The notes below the pieces were generated by a model. The model was not told where the DNA came from, did not search any database, and worked only from the letters and a program-made list of their open reading frames with translations. This document shows positions 1-7,636 of a stretch of DNA of 64,000 nt, piece by piece. How positions within the stretch are numbered: position 1 is the stretch's first letter; every line of letters starts with the position of its first letter. A program made the position numbers and the translations under genes. Source of the DNA: an uncultured Bacilli bacterium (GTDB taxonomy: Bacteria > Bacillota_I > Bacilli_A > RF39 > UBA660); the NCBI GenBank assembly GCA_934130375.1, contig CAKOXW010000001.1, positions 434,001-498,000 of the forward strand, given 5' to 3'.

Positions 1-280
1 CTTCAAATGCTTTATTACTTCCATATTCTGATATAGATGAGATAAAAGATGCGAGAAATATTGCAATAACAATACCTATTGTTTCATACCAATCAAAACT
101 TTTAATAAGAAAAATCACTTTTATTGCAAGTGCAATTAGTAATATTTTTATAATTGGATCTCCTAAAGATTCAATAAACAATTTTAAAAATGATACTGGT
201 TTCTTTTCTACTAAAGCATTACTTCCATATTTTTTTCTAGATTCAATTACTTCTTGTTCACTAAGACCATTACTTTTCAT
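1..280 (-). CDS. P-type cation ATPase, N-terminal part (runs off the window)
   Basis: Only the first 93 residues are inside the window; the rest lies to the left. The ATG (278-280) follows a near-perfect ribosome site, AGGAGGTCCT on the minus strand. The protein opens with the helical cation-ATPase N-terminal segment (LSEQEVIESRKKYGSNAL), then DPIIKIL and hydrophobic helices at about residues 40-80, as in calcium-type P2 ATPases. The phosphorylation site and nucleotide domain are outside the window, so ion specificity cannot be judged. It would be a membrane pump, probably exporting Ca2+. It is a different subtype from the complete P-type ATPase at 11126-13612. Confidence 0.8.
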   Translation of the reverse strand, partial: MKSNGLSEQEVIESRKKYGSNALVEKKPVSFLKLFIESLGDPIIKILLIALAIKVIFLIKSFDWYETIGIVIAIFLASFISSISEYGSNKAFE

Positions 281-320
281 AGGACCTCCTAGAACAATAT
301 ATTAAGTAAAGTAATTTTTT

Positions 321-349
321 AGAAGAAAAAAGATACTATTTCTAGTATC
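321..349 (-). terminator. Intrinsic terminator of the CYTH gene
   Basis: A GATACTA/TAGTATC hairpin is followed on the minus strand by a T-rich tract. The TGA stop of the CYTH gene (348-350) overlaps the stem. Almost the same hairpin closes the next gene upstream at 1023-1046. Confidence 0.75.
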
Positions 350-983
350 AAATATATTTTACTTTTGGCATTGGTTTGTCAAATGCTACTTCACTATATC
401 TTTCAATATTTTGTTCTTCACATAGTTCTTTATATTTATCATCCCATGATAATCTATATGATTTATTAATATCTAACCCTACTTTACTAGTCCATTCTTT
501 AACAACTTCCTCTGGATTTCTGGTAGTGCTTTTATTTTCTACTTCAACACAAACGCCAAATGGGTATTCATCAACAGAAATTTCTATTTCTTCATTTTCA
601 AAAGAATTTCTGTATCTTTCGTAACTTTCAACAATACCAAAATGCATAACATTTTCTATAATATAAATAAAATTATCAATATCTTCACTGTTAATTCTAA
701 CTTCTTTTTCTTCTTCCTTATTTACATTTGTCTCTGTTGTACTTTTTAATCTTCTCTTCCAACTAAGTTTACACTTGGTATCTACTTCGTTTTTTGAAAT
801 TCTTAGTCTAAATCTTCCATCTATTTCTTTACTATAAAAATCATATTTACTATCACAATGATTATATTGAATTGTTTTTTCATAAGTTCTTGGCTGCTTT
901 TCAAGTTCTTTTTCTTTTTCTAAATTTTTTAAAATATCATTTAAGTTGTCATAGCTATAATAAAATCGTACTTCGTACTCCAT
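348..983 (-). CDS. CYTH-like domain protein
   Basis: The start chosen is ATG at 983 (MEYEVRFYY), with GAGGTG six or seven bases upstream; a start 12 codons earlier has no ribosome site. The 211-residue product begins with E2-x-E4-x-R6, resembling the ExExK motif of CYTH (CyaB/thiamine triphosphatase) tunnels, and carries alternating acidic and basic strands (EIEISVDEYPF, then CVEVENKS) typical of the fold. CYTH enzymes hydrolyse triphosphates or make cAMP with divalent metals; the substrate here cannot be told. It follows a Nudix gene on the same strand, separated by a terminator. The family call rests on pattern and is moderately sure. Confidence 0.55.
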   Translation of the reverse strand: MEYEVRFYYSYDNLNDILKNLEKEKELEKQPRTYEKTIQYNHCDSKYDFYSKEIDGRFRLRISKNEVDTKCKLSWKRRLKSTTETNVNKEEEKEVRINSEDIDNFIYIIENVMHFGIVESYERYRNSFENEEIEISVDEYPFGVCVEVENKSTTRNPEEVVKEWTSKVGLDINKSYRLSWDDKYKELCEEQNIERYSEVAFDKPMPKVKYI

Positions 984-1022
984 ATTATTCACCTCTAATA
1001 ATATTTTAACATATAGCAAATT

Positions 1023-1046
1023 AAAAAAGATACTATTTCTAGTATC
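1023..1046 (-). terminator. Intrinsic terminator of the Nudix gene
   Basis: GATACTA TTTC TAGTATC hairpin at 1029-1046, with a run of six T on the minus strand, directly after the Nudix stop codon. The sequence is nearly identical to the terminator at 321-349. Confidence 0.8.
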
Positions 1047-1049
1047 AAT

Positions 1050-1460
1050 TTATTCATATTTTCCATTTATTGCATTAATAACTTTGTCTTCACATACTAA
1101 ACCAAGACTATGAAGATTATTAATACTTTCAAATCTTAACTCGTAGTAATTGTTTTCTGTCATTCTCTCTTTTTCTTCTCCACCTAAAACTGGAGTACCT
1201 TCTTTAATACAACAATGATAATAATGTTGTATTGAATTTTCATCTTCATATGTTCCTAAGTAACCTAAAATGCCTATCTTAATATTAGCTTCTTCCATCA
1301 ATTCTCTTTTGACAGTTTCTTCTGGTGTTTCATTTTCTTCAACTCCACCACCTAGTATCGCATAATATTCTTTTATTATACCATCTTTAATTTTCCTTCT
1401 AAACATAACAAGTAATTTGTTATTCTCAATAATAATTGCTCTTGCAGATACTCTTTTCAT
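1050..1460 (-). CDS. Nudix hydrolase
   Basis: About 136 residues. The start is placed at ATG 1460 (MKRVSARAI) because AAAGGAAA lies at good spacing; an ATG eight codons upstream overlaps the toxin gene stop and has no clear site. The Nudix box is complete: G-x5-E-x7-REL-x-EE is read as GGVEENE, seven residues, then RELMEEA, inside the usual strand-loop-helix. Such enzymes hydrolyse nucleoside diphosphates linked to another group, acting as cytosolic house-cleaning enzymes. The substrate is not predictable. It lies just downstream of the AbiE-like pair and may be part of the same accessory transcript. Confidence 0.85.
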   Translation of the reverse strand: MKRVSARAIIIENNKLLVMFRRKIKDGIIKEYYAILGGGVEENETPEETVKRELMEEANIKIGILGYLGTYEDENSIQHYYHCCIKEGTPVLGGEEKERMTENNYYELRFESINNLHSLGLVCEDKVINAINGKYE

Positions 1461-1480
1461 TATTTTTTCCTTTCTTATTT

Positions 1481-2416
1481 TCAATTATTCTTAAATATTT
1501 TCAATAATACTTTTAATGCATTTTTTACTTCTTCTATTGTTATTATACTTTCGTCATCCAAAACATATATTCTTTGCATCCTATTAAAGGCATTAATAAG
1601 TTTATCATTAAATTCTAACTTCATATAATTAAAATCTTGTATTTTTTTATCTTGAGAAATACCACCAATTCTTGATTTTTCTTCTTCTCTTTTATAACTA
1701 ATCAATTTATTTAGTTCTTCTTTGTTATTTAGCATTTTTTTAATATCATCATTTCTAATCATAATTGAAATATCGTATAAATGCTTTGATACATCTTCAT
1801 ACATATTTCTCTCATAATAAAACTCTGTAGCAAATATTTTATCAATAAATATTCTTTCTAATTTTATTATATCAATATTAAATTCAGATATATCATATTC
1901 TCCTTTTAATATTTTCTTTTCGTTATCTAAAGCATACTTATATATTAAAGGTTCAATAATATATGTACCAACAGGCTCCGATACTGTAAAAGATGTTGCT
2001 TCTATTTGAATTTTTCCCGATTTAAATAATTCATTCATACTAAATAAAGAATTATATTTATAAAAAGTAGTAATACTCGATTTTTTGTCAATTGTTTCAT
2101 CGCATACAAGTTCTAATCCTTCTATTTTATACCCAAGTGCTGAATTTTTAAGCCTAGTTTTATTACTATTATTAGTTTCACTTTTATTATTTTTTACAGT
2201 TAAATCAATATCTTCGGAAAATCTATTCATATGATTTAGTATTTTATATATTGCCGTACCACCTTTAAAATACGCTTGTAATTTATCTTGCCTTTTTGAT
2301 AACTCTTTTAAAACTAAGCAAACATAATAATCTTTTTCTAAAATTTCGTTTCTTATGCCAGTTCTATTGTTTACATTTAGAATTAACTCTTCTAATACTT
2401 CCTTACTTATTTTCAT
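1481..2416 (-). CDS. AbiEii-type nucleotidyltransferase toxin
   Basis: 311 residues from ATG 2416 (MKISKEVLEE), preceded by GGGTGG inside the antitoxin gene; another ATG at 2431 has no ribosome site. The nucleotidyltransferase signature is clear: G52-G53-T54 followed by RFSEDIDL (S67, D69, D71), the GGT/S and DxD pair that binds NTP and metal. This is the AbiEii/MenA family of type IV toxin-antitoxin systems, which transfer nucleotides to tRNA or other targets and act in abortive infection or plasmid stability. The start overlaps the upstream antitoxin gene by 14 bases, so translation is probably coupled. Confidence 0.85.
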   Translation of the reverse strand: MKISKEVLEELILNVNNRTGIRNEILEKDYYVCLVLKELSKRQDKLQAYFKGGTAIYKILNHMNRFSEDIDLTVKNNKSETNNSNKTRLKNSALGYKIEGLELVCDETIDKKSSITTFYKYNSLFSMNELFKSGKIQIEATSFTVSEPVGTYIIEPLIYKYALDNEKKILKGEYDISEFNIDIIKLERIFIDKIFATEFYYERNMYEDVSKHLYDISIMIRNDDIKKMLNNKEELNKLISYKREEEKSRIGGISQDKKIQDFNYMKLEFNDKLINAFNRMQRIYVLDDESIITIEEVKNALKVLLKIFKNN

Positions 2417-3053
2417 TTCCACCCAATTCATACAACTTTATTATTGGTTTTAAATTATTTATTTCATTGGCATATTCAAAAATCTTTTCTAATTCCAATT
2501 CATTTTCTTTAATATATTTATAAATTACTTCTTTCTCATCTGCTTCTATTTTAATATCATCTTTATTCATCAATATATCAAAAAGTTGTAAATACTTATA
2601 ATTATCCTCGTTGATTGGAGTTTTAGGTCTTCTAATGGTTACACCTAATCTTTTATTATTATATTCATTAGCATTTGGACATTCATTTGTTACAATTAAT
2701 ATATCTTTCGGTACCTGTGTTGTTAGACCTAACTTATTGAAAAGATAAGCGCCCACAAAATAGCCCTTTCTACCATTGTTGTCACAAATATATTTTTTTT
2801 CAATAACTTTGTTAATATCTAATAATTTGTTGCCAAATTTACCTTTTATTGGTTTATAATAAATTCCCTTTATAAATTGAGATAATTTATTATCTTTAAC
2901 AAGTCTATTTATATACACGTAAATCTTTTTAAAAGTATTTTCAAAATTATCTTGTACTAATTTTTTAAAATAATCTTTAATTTCCTCAATAAAAATAGGT
3001 TCATCATATGGACATTTATCAATATATTTAATTAAAATATCATTATAATTCAT
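2403..3053 (-). CDS. AbiEi-like antitoxin (DUF6088-type)
   Basis: 216 residues, first gene of the toxin-antitoxin operon. The ATG at 3053 has AGGAGG seven or so bases upstream and a consensus promoter at 3123-3151. The N-terminal 70 residues look like a winged-helix DNA-binding domain (YINRLVKDNKLSQFIKGIYY), as in AbiEi/DUF6088 antitoxins, which repress their own operon; the remainder (GYFVGAYLFNKLGL, then RRPKTP) is the conserved antitoxin body. It partners the downstream nucleotidyltransferase. The family is recognised from layout and motifs, with the precise subfamily uncertain. Confidence 0.75.
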   Translation of the reverse strand: MNYNDILIKYIDKCPYDEPIFIEEIKDYFKKLVQDNFENTFKKIYVYINRLVKDNKLSQFIKGIYYKPIKGKFGNKLLDINKVIEKKYICDNNGRKGYFVGAYLFNKLGLTTQVPKDILIVTNECPNANEYNNKRLGVTIRRPKTPINEDNYKYLQLFDILMNKDDIKIEADEKEVIYKYIKENELELEKIFEYANEINNLKPIIKLYELGGNENK

Positions 3054-3122
3054 ATATAAGCCTCCTTTTGTATTGTGTTATTGTTTTGTTTATTTATAAA
3101 CCTTTTTTCACTTATTGATAAC

Positions 3123-3151
3123 ATTATATAATTTTCTTATTTTTTTGTCAA
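3123..3151 (-). promoter_or_regulatory. Sigma-A promoter of the AbiE-like operon
   Basis: On the minus strand TTGACA (3151-3146) and TATAAT (3128-3123) are separated by exactly 17 bases, a perfect vegetative promoter about 70 bases upstream of the antitoxin start. Confidence 0.8.
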
Positions 3152-3170
3152 GTTTTTATATTTATTAACA

Positions 3171-3205
3171 AAAAAAAGAATTCCAACATTAAGTCAAAAT
3201 TCATT
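3171..3205 (-). terminator. Probable terminator of the small membrane protein gene
   Basis: GAATT/AATTC arms with a long loop followed on the minus strand by eight T. The stem is weak. Confidence 0.45.
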
Positions 3206-3213
3206 TTTTATAA

Positions 3214-3519
3214 TTACTTCTTCTTCCTAAAAAATGTACATATTACATAATATAAGAATACTACATATATAACTATTAAAAGCCATACAAGAATTGTATA
3301 TATAATTCCACTTGAATAACTTCCAATTATATTTTCAATTGAACTATGAAAATATTTATTGATTAAATTTGTAAATTCAGGAATACCAAGCATATCTTTT
3401 ATTTTGTGTAGTATTCTTAAAAACATATCTAGTATGCATATAACATAAACTACATTACTAAATTTCCTCATAAATATAATTGTTAATACAATAAGTAAAA
3501 TTATTATTATCGCATCCAT
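3214..3519 (-). CDS. Small membrane protein, unknown function
   Basis: About 101 residues with three hydrophobic stretches (residues 2-18, 22-36 and 72-95) and a basic C-terminus ending FFRKKK. The start is set at ATG 3519 (MDAIII) because GGGTGA is well spaced in front of it; a GTG three codons earlier is the alternative. I do not recognise the family. It stands alone between the antitoxin promoter and a divergently transcribed lipoprotein gene, with its own terminator, so it is probably a single-gene transcript. Confidence 0.6.
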   Translation of the reverse strand: MDAIIIILLIVLTIIFMRKFSNVVYVICILDMFLRILHKIKDMLGIPEFTNLINKYFHSSIENIIGSYSSGIIYTILVWLLIVIYVVFLYYVICTFFRKKK

Positions 3520-3649
3520 CTTTATCACCCATTTAATAATATCATATTTTTGTAACTTTTTTAAAGTTAATAATTAATAATTGTAAACAAATGTACACAA
3601 GTATTTAACATTTTTTTCACTTGTATTAGAATTAAGATAAGGAGGTCAT

Positions 3650-4189
3650 ATGAAAAAAATTATTGTATTATTAATATGTTTATTAGTTTGTGGTTGTGAA
3701 AATAGTATTATCACTGATGAGGCAAAATACAAAGATAATGCCTTTAAAGATAATAAAGAAATAGAAACAGTTTCTGATAGTATTGCAAATGATATTAATA
3801 AGTTACTTGAAGAGAATAACTTAAAGGCAACATTTAAATTTGTTAAACTTGAAAAAGTAGATGATAATATAAATGTATATTATGAAACTAAAAATGGGGT
3901 CGAGCTTTTAATAGATTATAATAAAGAAAATAAACTTGATAAAATTATTTTGACGGCACAAATTGACACAACTAAAATGGGTTATAAATTGACTGATGAA
4001 TATTTAATGTCAAAAACATTTTTACTAAAGACTAAAGAATTAAATATTAATGAAGAAGATTTTAACACATTATCAGAATGTACAAAAGGTATTGAACCAA
4101 AAGCATGCACTACTGATAACATAACAGTTAAAGAAGCAAATGAAGCAACTTCATATATTCCAAGATTTGTAATATTAATTAATAATTAA
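3650..4189 (+). CDS. Putative lipoprotein, unknown function
   Basis: 179 residues. AAGGAGGT precedes the ATG. The signal peptide runs through residues 1-15 and ends in a lipobox (LLVCGC), so the mature protein should start at the cysteine and be anchored on the outer face of the membrane. The body is charged and rich in Asn, Asp, Glu and Lys with no motif I recognise; two cysteines lie near residues 144 and 153. It is one of few plus-strand genes here and is closed by a short hairpin. Confidence 0.75.
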   Translation: MKKIIVLLICLLVCGCENSIITDEAKYKDNAFKDNKEIETVSDSIANDINKLLEENNLKATFKFVKLEKVDDNINVYYETKNGVELLIDYNKENKLDKIILTAQIDTTKMGYKLTDEYLMSKTFLLKTKELNINEEDFNTLSECTKGIEPKACTTDNITVKEANEATSYIPRFVILINN

Positions 4190-4215
4190 GCACTCAATGC
4201 TTTTTTATTTTACGC
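4190..4215 (+). terminator. Terminator of the lipoprotein gene
   Basis: AGCA/TGCT mini-hairpin right after the stop codon followed by TTTTTTATTTT on the plus strand. Confidence 0.5.
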
Positions 4216-4217
4216 AA

Positions 4218-4298
4218 TATAAAAAATAGTTTACAAAGATAATTTGTAAACTATTTCATTATATAACATAAACTACTTAAGCCCACGAATACACATAA
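4218..4298 (-). repeat. Five-copy box-plus-hairpin RNA element, copy a
   Basis: On the minus strand: conserved box TTATGTGTATTCGTGGGC (with TTAAG following; 4298-4276), 19-base spacer, then a perfect 14-bp hairpin (AAATAGTTTACAAA arms, 4224-4256) and a T tract. It follows the tRNA-Arg terminator immediately. Other copies are at 30241, 43444, 53098 and 63553. Confidence 0.7.
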
Positions 4299-4302
4299 GA
4301 AA

Positions 4303-4323
4303 AAAAGACTATTTCTAGTCTTA
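4303..4323 (-). terminator. Terminator of tRNA-Arg
   Basis: AAGACTA TTTC TAGTCTT hairpin with seven T on the minus strand, a few bases after the encoded CCA end. Confidence 0.8.
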
Positions 4324-4333
4324 ATTTACTTAA

Positions 4334-4410
4334 TGGTGTCCCCGGAGCGATTCGAACGCCCGACCGATCCCTTAGAAGGGGATTGCTCTATCCAGCTGAG
4401 CTACGAGGAC
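4334..4410 (-). tRNA. tRNA-Arg (UCU)
   Basis: Full cloverleaf on the minus strand, 77 nt with CCA encoded. Acceptor GTCCTCG pairs with CGGGGAC, the D arm is GCTCAGCTGGATAGAGC, the anticodon loop CTTCTAA gives UCU, and the T arm contains GTTCGAATC. Confidence 0.97.
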
Positions 4411-4424
4411 ATCAACCATAAGTA

Positions 4425-4453
4425 ATAATACAACAAAAAAACTCTTTAATCAA
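4425..4453 (-). promoter_or_regulatory. Promoter of tRNA-Arg
   Basis: TTGATT (4453-4448), 17 bases, TATTAT (4430-4425) on the minus strand, 15 bases before the tRNA. The -35 lies in the terminator hairpin of the GerMN gene. Confidence 0.6.
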
Positions 4454-4462
4454 GAGTTTTTA
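4437..4462 (-). terminator. Terminator of the GerMN gene
   Basis: AAAACTCTT/AAGAGTTTT hairpin ending in a T run on the minus strand; the gene's last codons and stop lie within the stem. Confidence 0.7.
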
Positions 4463-5405
4463 ACACATTTTTTAAAATTTCTTCTTCTCCAACCCTAAAA
4501 ACTACCTCATTCACATCATAATTGTCATCAATTGAGTAATTTATAGTATTAATTACCTCCTCTAAAATACTTTTATCTTCTATACTACTTAAAATATCTT
4601 CATTAAAAGTAAGAACCATTTGTTTATCTTTTATCTCATAATTTAATAATCTAGTATTTATATTAAGAAAACTCATTAAATTATTCATATTAGGTCCCTT
4701 ACTTAACTCATCAACTATAATTTCAATTTTTTCATTAGAAGAATTATCTACATTTGTAACTGGTACATAATAATAATTATCATTATTTTTAGTTAAATAG
4801 TAAATTGTAGTTTTAGTAATATTATCAATAGAGTCAATATTATAAACCTTATTTATACCAATGTTTCTATCTAATATAGTTGGTAAATTAGTCTTAGTCT
4901 TAGGTAAAACTGTTAATAATTCACCTTCTACATATATAACAATTCCCTTTACTTCCTTAATAGATGTTAAACTATAAACAATTGCTTCTAACATAGATTC
5001 CTCTAGATTAGCGTCTATCTCTAATATTTCCTTAGAAAAATCAATCTTTAACAACCCTTCCTTTAACTCAATACTTTTAATCTCAGTACCAGCAGGAATT
5101 ATACTTCTAAAACCATTTGGTATTTCACTTTCCTTTTTACCACCAATTATTAAATATTCAAGTAACGTTCTAACTTTATTAACAACATCTTTATTATCTT
5201 CTATTTTAACATTACATTTAGCAACATAATTATCTTTATTAACCATAAATATTTCATGTTCTAAACTATTAGATGAATATTCTATAATCTCTTTTCCATC
5301 TAAGTTAATAACTTTATCTTCTTTAGGAAATAAAACAAATAAGAAACATATAAATAAAAGTATTGTTGCAATAGAAATCTTTTTTACAGTCATTCTCTTT
5401 AACAT
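4446..5405 (-). CDS. GerMN-domain sporulation/germination protein (GerM-like)
   Basis: 319 residues. AGAGGTGG precedes the ATG at 5405. A membrane helix at about residues 10-26 (IATILLFICFLFVLFP) anchors the protein; two GerMN domains follow, at about 80-160 (containing IPAGTEIKSIELKEG and LKIDFSKEI) and 225-315 (LLNYEIKDKQMVLTFNEDI). In Bacillus subtilis GerM, a two-GerMN protein made in the mother cell, supports engulfment and the SpoIIIA-Q channel as well as germination. It lies directly downstream of gerE and its terminator, so both may be mother-cell genes. Confidence 0.8.
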   Translation of the reverse strand: MLKRMTVKKISIATILLFICFLFVLFPKEDKVINLDGKEIIEYSSNSLEHEIFMVNKDNYVAKCNVKIEDNKDVVNKVRTLLEYLIIGGKKESEIPNGFRSIIPAGTEIKSIELKEGLLKIDFSKEILEIDANLEESMLEAIVYSLTSIKEVKGIVIYVEGELLTVLPKTKTNLPTILDRNIGINKVYNIDSIDNITKTTIYYLTKNNDNYYYVPVTNVDNSSNEKIEIIVDELSKGPNMNNLMSFLNINTRLLNYEIKDKQMVLTFNEDILSSIEDKSILEEVINTINYSIDDNYDVNEVVFRVGEEEILKNVLKTLD

Positions 5406-5440
5406 AAATCCACCTCTAGTAAATATTATTCAAATAAATG

Positions 5441-5460
5441 AAAAAAAGTCTTACGACTTT
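5441..5460 (-). terminator. Terminator of gerE
   Basis: AAGTC GTAA GACTT hairpin with seven T on the minus strand, abutting the gerE stop codon. Confidence 0.75.
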
Positions 5461-5667
5461 TTATAATGATAATTCTCCTAGTTTAATGAGTTCAATAACT
5501 GCCTGAGTTCTTCCTTTTACACCAAGTTTTTGCATTACATTAGAAATATGATTTCTAATTGTTTTCTCACTAATATGAAGTTCATCTGCTATATCTTTAG
5601 TAGATTTATTCATAATAAGCAATCTAAATACTTCGTGCTCTCTTTTAGTTAATATTCCCTTTAACAT
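5461..5667 (-). CDS. gerE: GerE, late mother-cell transcription regulator
   Basis: 68 residues, a stand-alone LuxR-type helix-turn-helix (LTKREHEVFRLLIMNKSTKD, then ISEKTIRNHISNVMQKLGV), the size of GerE (74 residues in B. subtilis) with no receiver domain. GerE works with sigma-K in the mother cell to switch on late coat genes and repress others. GTGAGGATGT precedes the ATG. A promoter-like AC-16 bases-CATACAATA sits 44 bases upstream and fits the sigma-K pattern known for gerE. A generic small LuxR regulator is the alternative; the sporulation setting favours GerE. Confidence 0.85.
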   Translation of the reverse strand: MLKGILTKREHEVFRLLIMNKSTKDIADELHISEKTIRNHISNVMQKLGVKGRTQAVIELIKLGELSL

Positions 5668-5710
5668 ACATCCTCACTTTCCATAGAAGAGGTATTAATA
5701 TTATTCATAT

Positions 5711-5737
5711 TATTGTATGTTAAATATCAAAATAAGT
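5711..5737 (-). promoter_or_regulatory. Sigma-K-like promoter of gerE
   Basis: On the minus strand AC (5737-5736), 16 bases, CATACAATA (5719-5711), matching the AC / CATAnnnTA sigma-K pattern. The same spacing and pattern occur before cotE. Confidence 0.45.
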
Positions 5738-5738
5738 T

Positions 5739-7010
5739 CTACTTTATATACTCAAATTCATAATCTAATATTCTAACTGTATCTCCAGTCTCTGCACCTA
5801 ATCTTGCAAGTTCATCATCAATACCCATACCTTTTAATTTCCTTGCAAATCTCTTAGTAGCATCTTCTGAATTAAATTTAGTCATCTTAAATAATTTCTC
5901 TACTACATCTCCTCTTACTACCCATGCATCACTTTCTTTTGTAATAGTAAATAATTTCTCTTTCTTAAATTTATAAAGTACATGAGTTTCAATTTGAGAA
6001 TCTTCATATAAAGGTTCTTCCTTGATGGTATCAAGTAAATCTGCAATCTTAGTAATAACTACATCTAATCCCTTATTATCTATTGCAGATATAGGAAATA
6101 CATCTACATTAACTTTCTTCTTAAATTCTTCTAAATTAGCATCTGCGCCCTCTATGTCCATTTTATTTGCTATAACAATTTGCTTCTTATTAAGAAGCTT
6201 CTCACTAAAATCAGCAAGTTCTTTATTAATAAGCACATAATCTTCATAAGGGTCTCTACCCTCAAAACCACTCATATCTATAACATGACATATTACTCTA
6301 GTTCTTTCTATATGCCTTAAGAATTTATCACCAAGGCCTTCACCATTAGATGCTCCCTCTATTAATCCAGGTAAATCAGCCATTACAAATACTCTTTCAT
6401 CCTTAGTTTTAACAACACCCAAATTTGGAGATAATGTAGTAAAATGATATGCGGCGATTTTTGGATTAGCTCTTGATACTTGTGATAAAATAGTAGATTT
6501 TCCTACACTTGGCATACCAACTAAACCAACATCAGCAAGCATTTTTAATTCAACTTTGATATTACGTTCTTCTCCTGGTTCACCATGCTCAGATATGTCC
6601 GGTGCGGGATTAAGTGGGGTTGCGAACGCTCTATTACCTCTTCCGCCTCTTCCTCCGTATGCGATTATTGCTTCGCAATCACCTTCAGTTAAGTCGGCAA
6701 TGATTGCACCTGTATCTAAATCTGATACGACTGTACCTTCTGGAACTTTTATGATAATGTCTTCTGCATTTTTACCGAATTGATTTTTACCACTACCATG
6801 TTCTCCTCTTTTACCTTTAATTTCTTTTTTGTATTTTAAATCAAGTAATGTTTTTAATCCTTTGTCTACTTTAAATATTACATTACTTCCTTTACCACCA
6901 TTTCCACCATCTGGTCCGCCCATAGGTACCCATTTTTCACGTCTAAAAGCAGTACATCCATCTCCACCTGACCCTGCTATAACTTTTAATTTTACTTCAT
7001 CTACAAACAT
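5739..7010 (-). CDS. obgE: Obg GTPase
   Basis: 423 residues. Domains in order: Gly-rich Obg fold (residues 1-158, with GGPDGGNGG and GGRGGRGNRAF), GTPase (from about 160; G1 GMPSVGKST, G3 DLPGLIEGA, G4 NKMD), and the C-terminal OCT domain (about 345-423). Obg is an essential GTPase that binds the 50S subunit and ppGpp and couples growth state to ribosome maturation and, in Bacillus, to sporulation start. It follows rpmA as usual, but the spo0B gene normally lying between them in Bacillus is absent. A terminator lies between rpmA and obgE, and a TATAAT at 7035-7030 suggests its own promoter. Confidence 0.97.
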   Translation of the reverse strand: MFVDEVKLKVIAGSGGDGCTAFRREKWVPMGGPDGGNGGKGSNVIFKVDKGLKTLLDLKYKKEIKGKRGEHGSGKNQFGKNAEDIIIKVPEGTVVSDLDTGAIIADLTEGDCEAIIAYGGRGGRGNRAFATPLNPAPDISEHGEPGEERNIKVELKMLADVGLVGMPSVGKSTILSQVSRANPKIAAYHFTTLSPNLGVVKTKDERVFVMADLPGLIEGASNGEGLGDKFLRHIERTRVICHVIDMSGFEGRDPYEDYVLINKELADFSEKLLNKKQIVIANKMDIEGADANLEEFKKKVNVDVFPISAIDNKGLDVVITKIADLLDTIKEEPLYEDSQIETHVLYKFKKEKLFTITKESDAWVVRGDVVEKLFKMTKFNSEDATKRFARKLKGMGIDDELARLGAETGDTVRILDYEFEYIK

Positions 7011-7048
7011 ACTATCACTTCCTATTTATATTATACCTAGTTTTAAAG

Positions 7049-7070
7049 AAAAAAACTAGATGCTATCTAG
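7049..7070 (-). terminator. Terminator after rpmA
   Basis: AAACTAG ATAGCAT CTAGTTT hairpin plus a T run on the minus strand, overlapping the rpmA stop codon. Confidence 0.75.
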
Positions 7071-7344
7071 TTTCATAAATGCTAACTTGTTTTTTATCTC
7101 TTCCTTTACGTTCGAACTTTACATAACCAGCGATTTTAGCATATAATGTGTTATCAACGCCCATACCAACATTTGTACCTGGATAAATCTTTGTTCCTCT
7201 TTGACGATACAATATTGAACCACCAGTAACATATTCACCATCACCAGCTTTAGCGCCTAAACGTTTAGATTCTGAATCTCTACCATTTGTAGTAGAACCT
7301 TGTCCTTTTTTGTGGGCAAATAATTGAATGTTAAACTTCATCAT
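7063..7344 (-). CDS. rpmA: Ribosomal protein L27
   Basis: 93 residues, 50S subunit protein near the peptidyl-transferase centre. It carries the Firmicute N-terminal extension MMKFNIQLFA before HKKGQGST, which is cut off by the Prp protease after the FA in this group so that the mature N-terminus can reach into the ribosome. The Prp gene is immediately upstream. The AGGAGG ribosome site lies inside the last codons of ysxB, one base before whose end the two genes nearly touch, so expression is coupled. Confidence 0.97.
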   Translation of the reverse strand: MMKFNIQLFAHKKGQGSTTNGRDSESKRLGAKAGDGEYVTGGSILYRQRGTKIYPGTNVGMGVDNTLYAKIAGYVKFERKGRDKKQVSIYETR

Positions 7345-7345
7345 G

Positions 7346-7636
7346 TTAACACCTCCTAATATCTATATTCTCTTTATAATCATTTTGTAGTTCTGTTAAT
7401 AATTTAATCATATTATTAATTAAACTATCAACAATCTTATCATGTTTTAGTATTTCAATTTTTAAATTTTCACCTTCTGTTACTTTAATGTAACCTTTAT
7501 CAATAGATAAAATACCATTTACAGTAGTAATAACAGTTGCACTTGTAGCAGCACACACTATATCTTTACCATAATCATCATAACAAGCATGACCTGAAAT
7601 ACTAATTAAATCTTTTTTTATAATAACTTTTATCAT
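7346..7636 (-). CDS. prp: Prp, L27-processing cysteine protease (YsxB)
   Basis: 96 residues. The catalytic pair is visible: H16 in GHACYDDYGKDIVCAATSA and C28, the 12-residue spacing seen in Staphylococcus aureus Prp (H22/C34). Prp removes the N-terminal extension of L27, and the neighbouring rpmA encodes exactly such an extension. The gene sits between rplU and rpmA, its conserved place. Its ATG overlaps the rplU stop by one base (TAATG), indicating coupled translation. Confidence 0.93.
   Translation of the reverse strand: MIKVIIKKDLISISGHACYDDYGKDIVCAATSATVITTVNGILSIDKGYIKVTEGENLKIEILKHDKIVDSLINNMIKLLTELQNDYKENIDIRRC

Noticed and set aside
4276..4298. DnaA boxes in the TTATGTGTA part of the five-copy element
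   Set aside because: The DnaA box is TTATnCACA; TTATGTGTA does not fit, and the copies are scattered at gene ends, not clustered.
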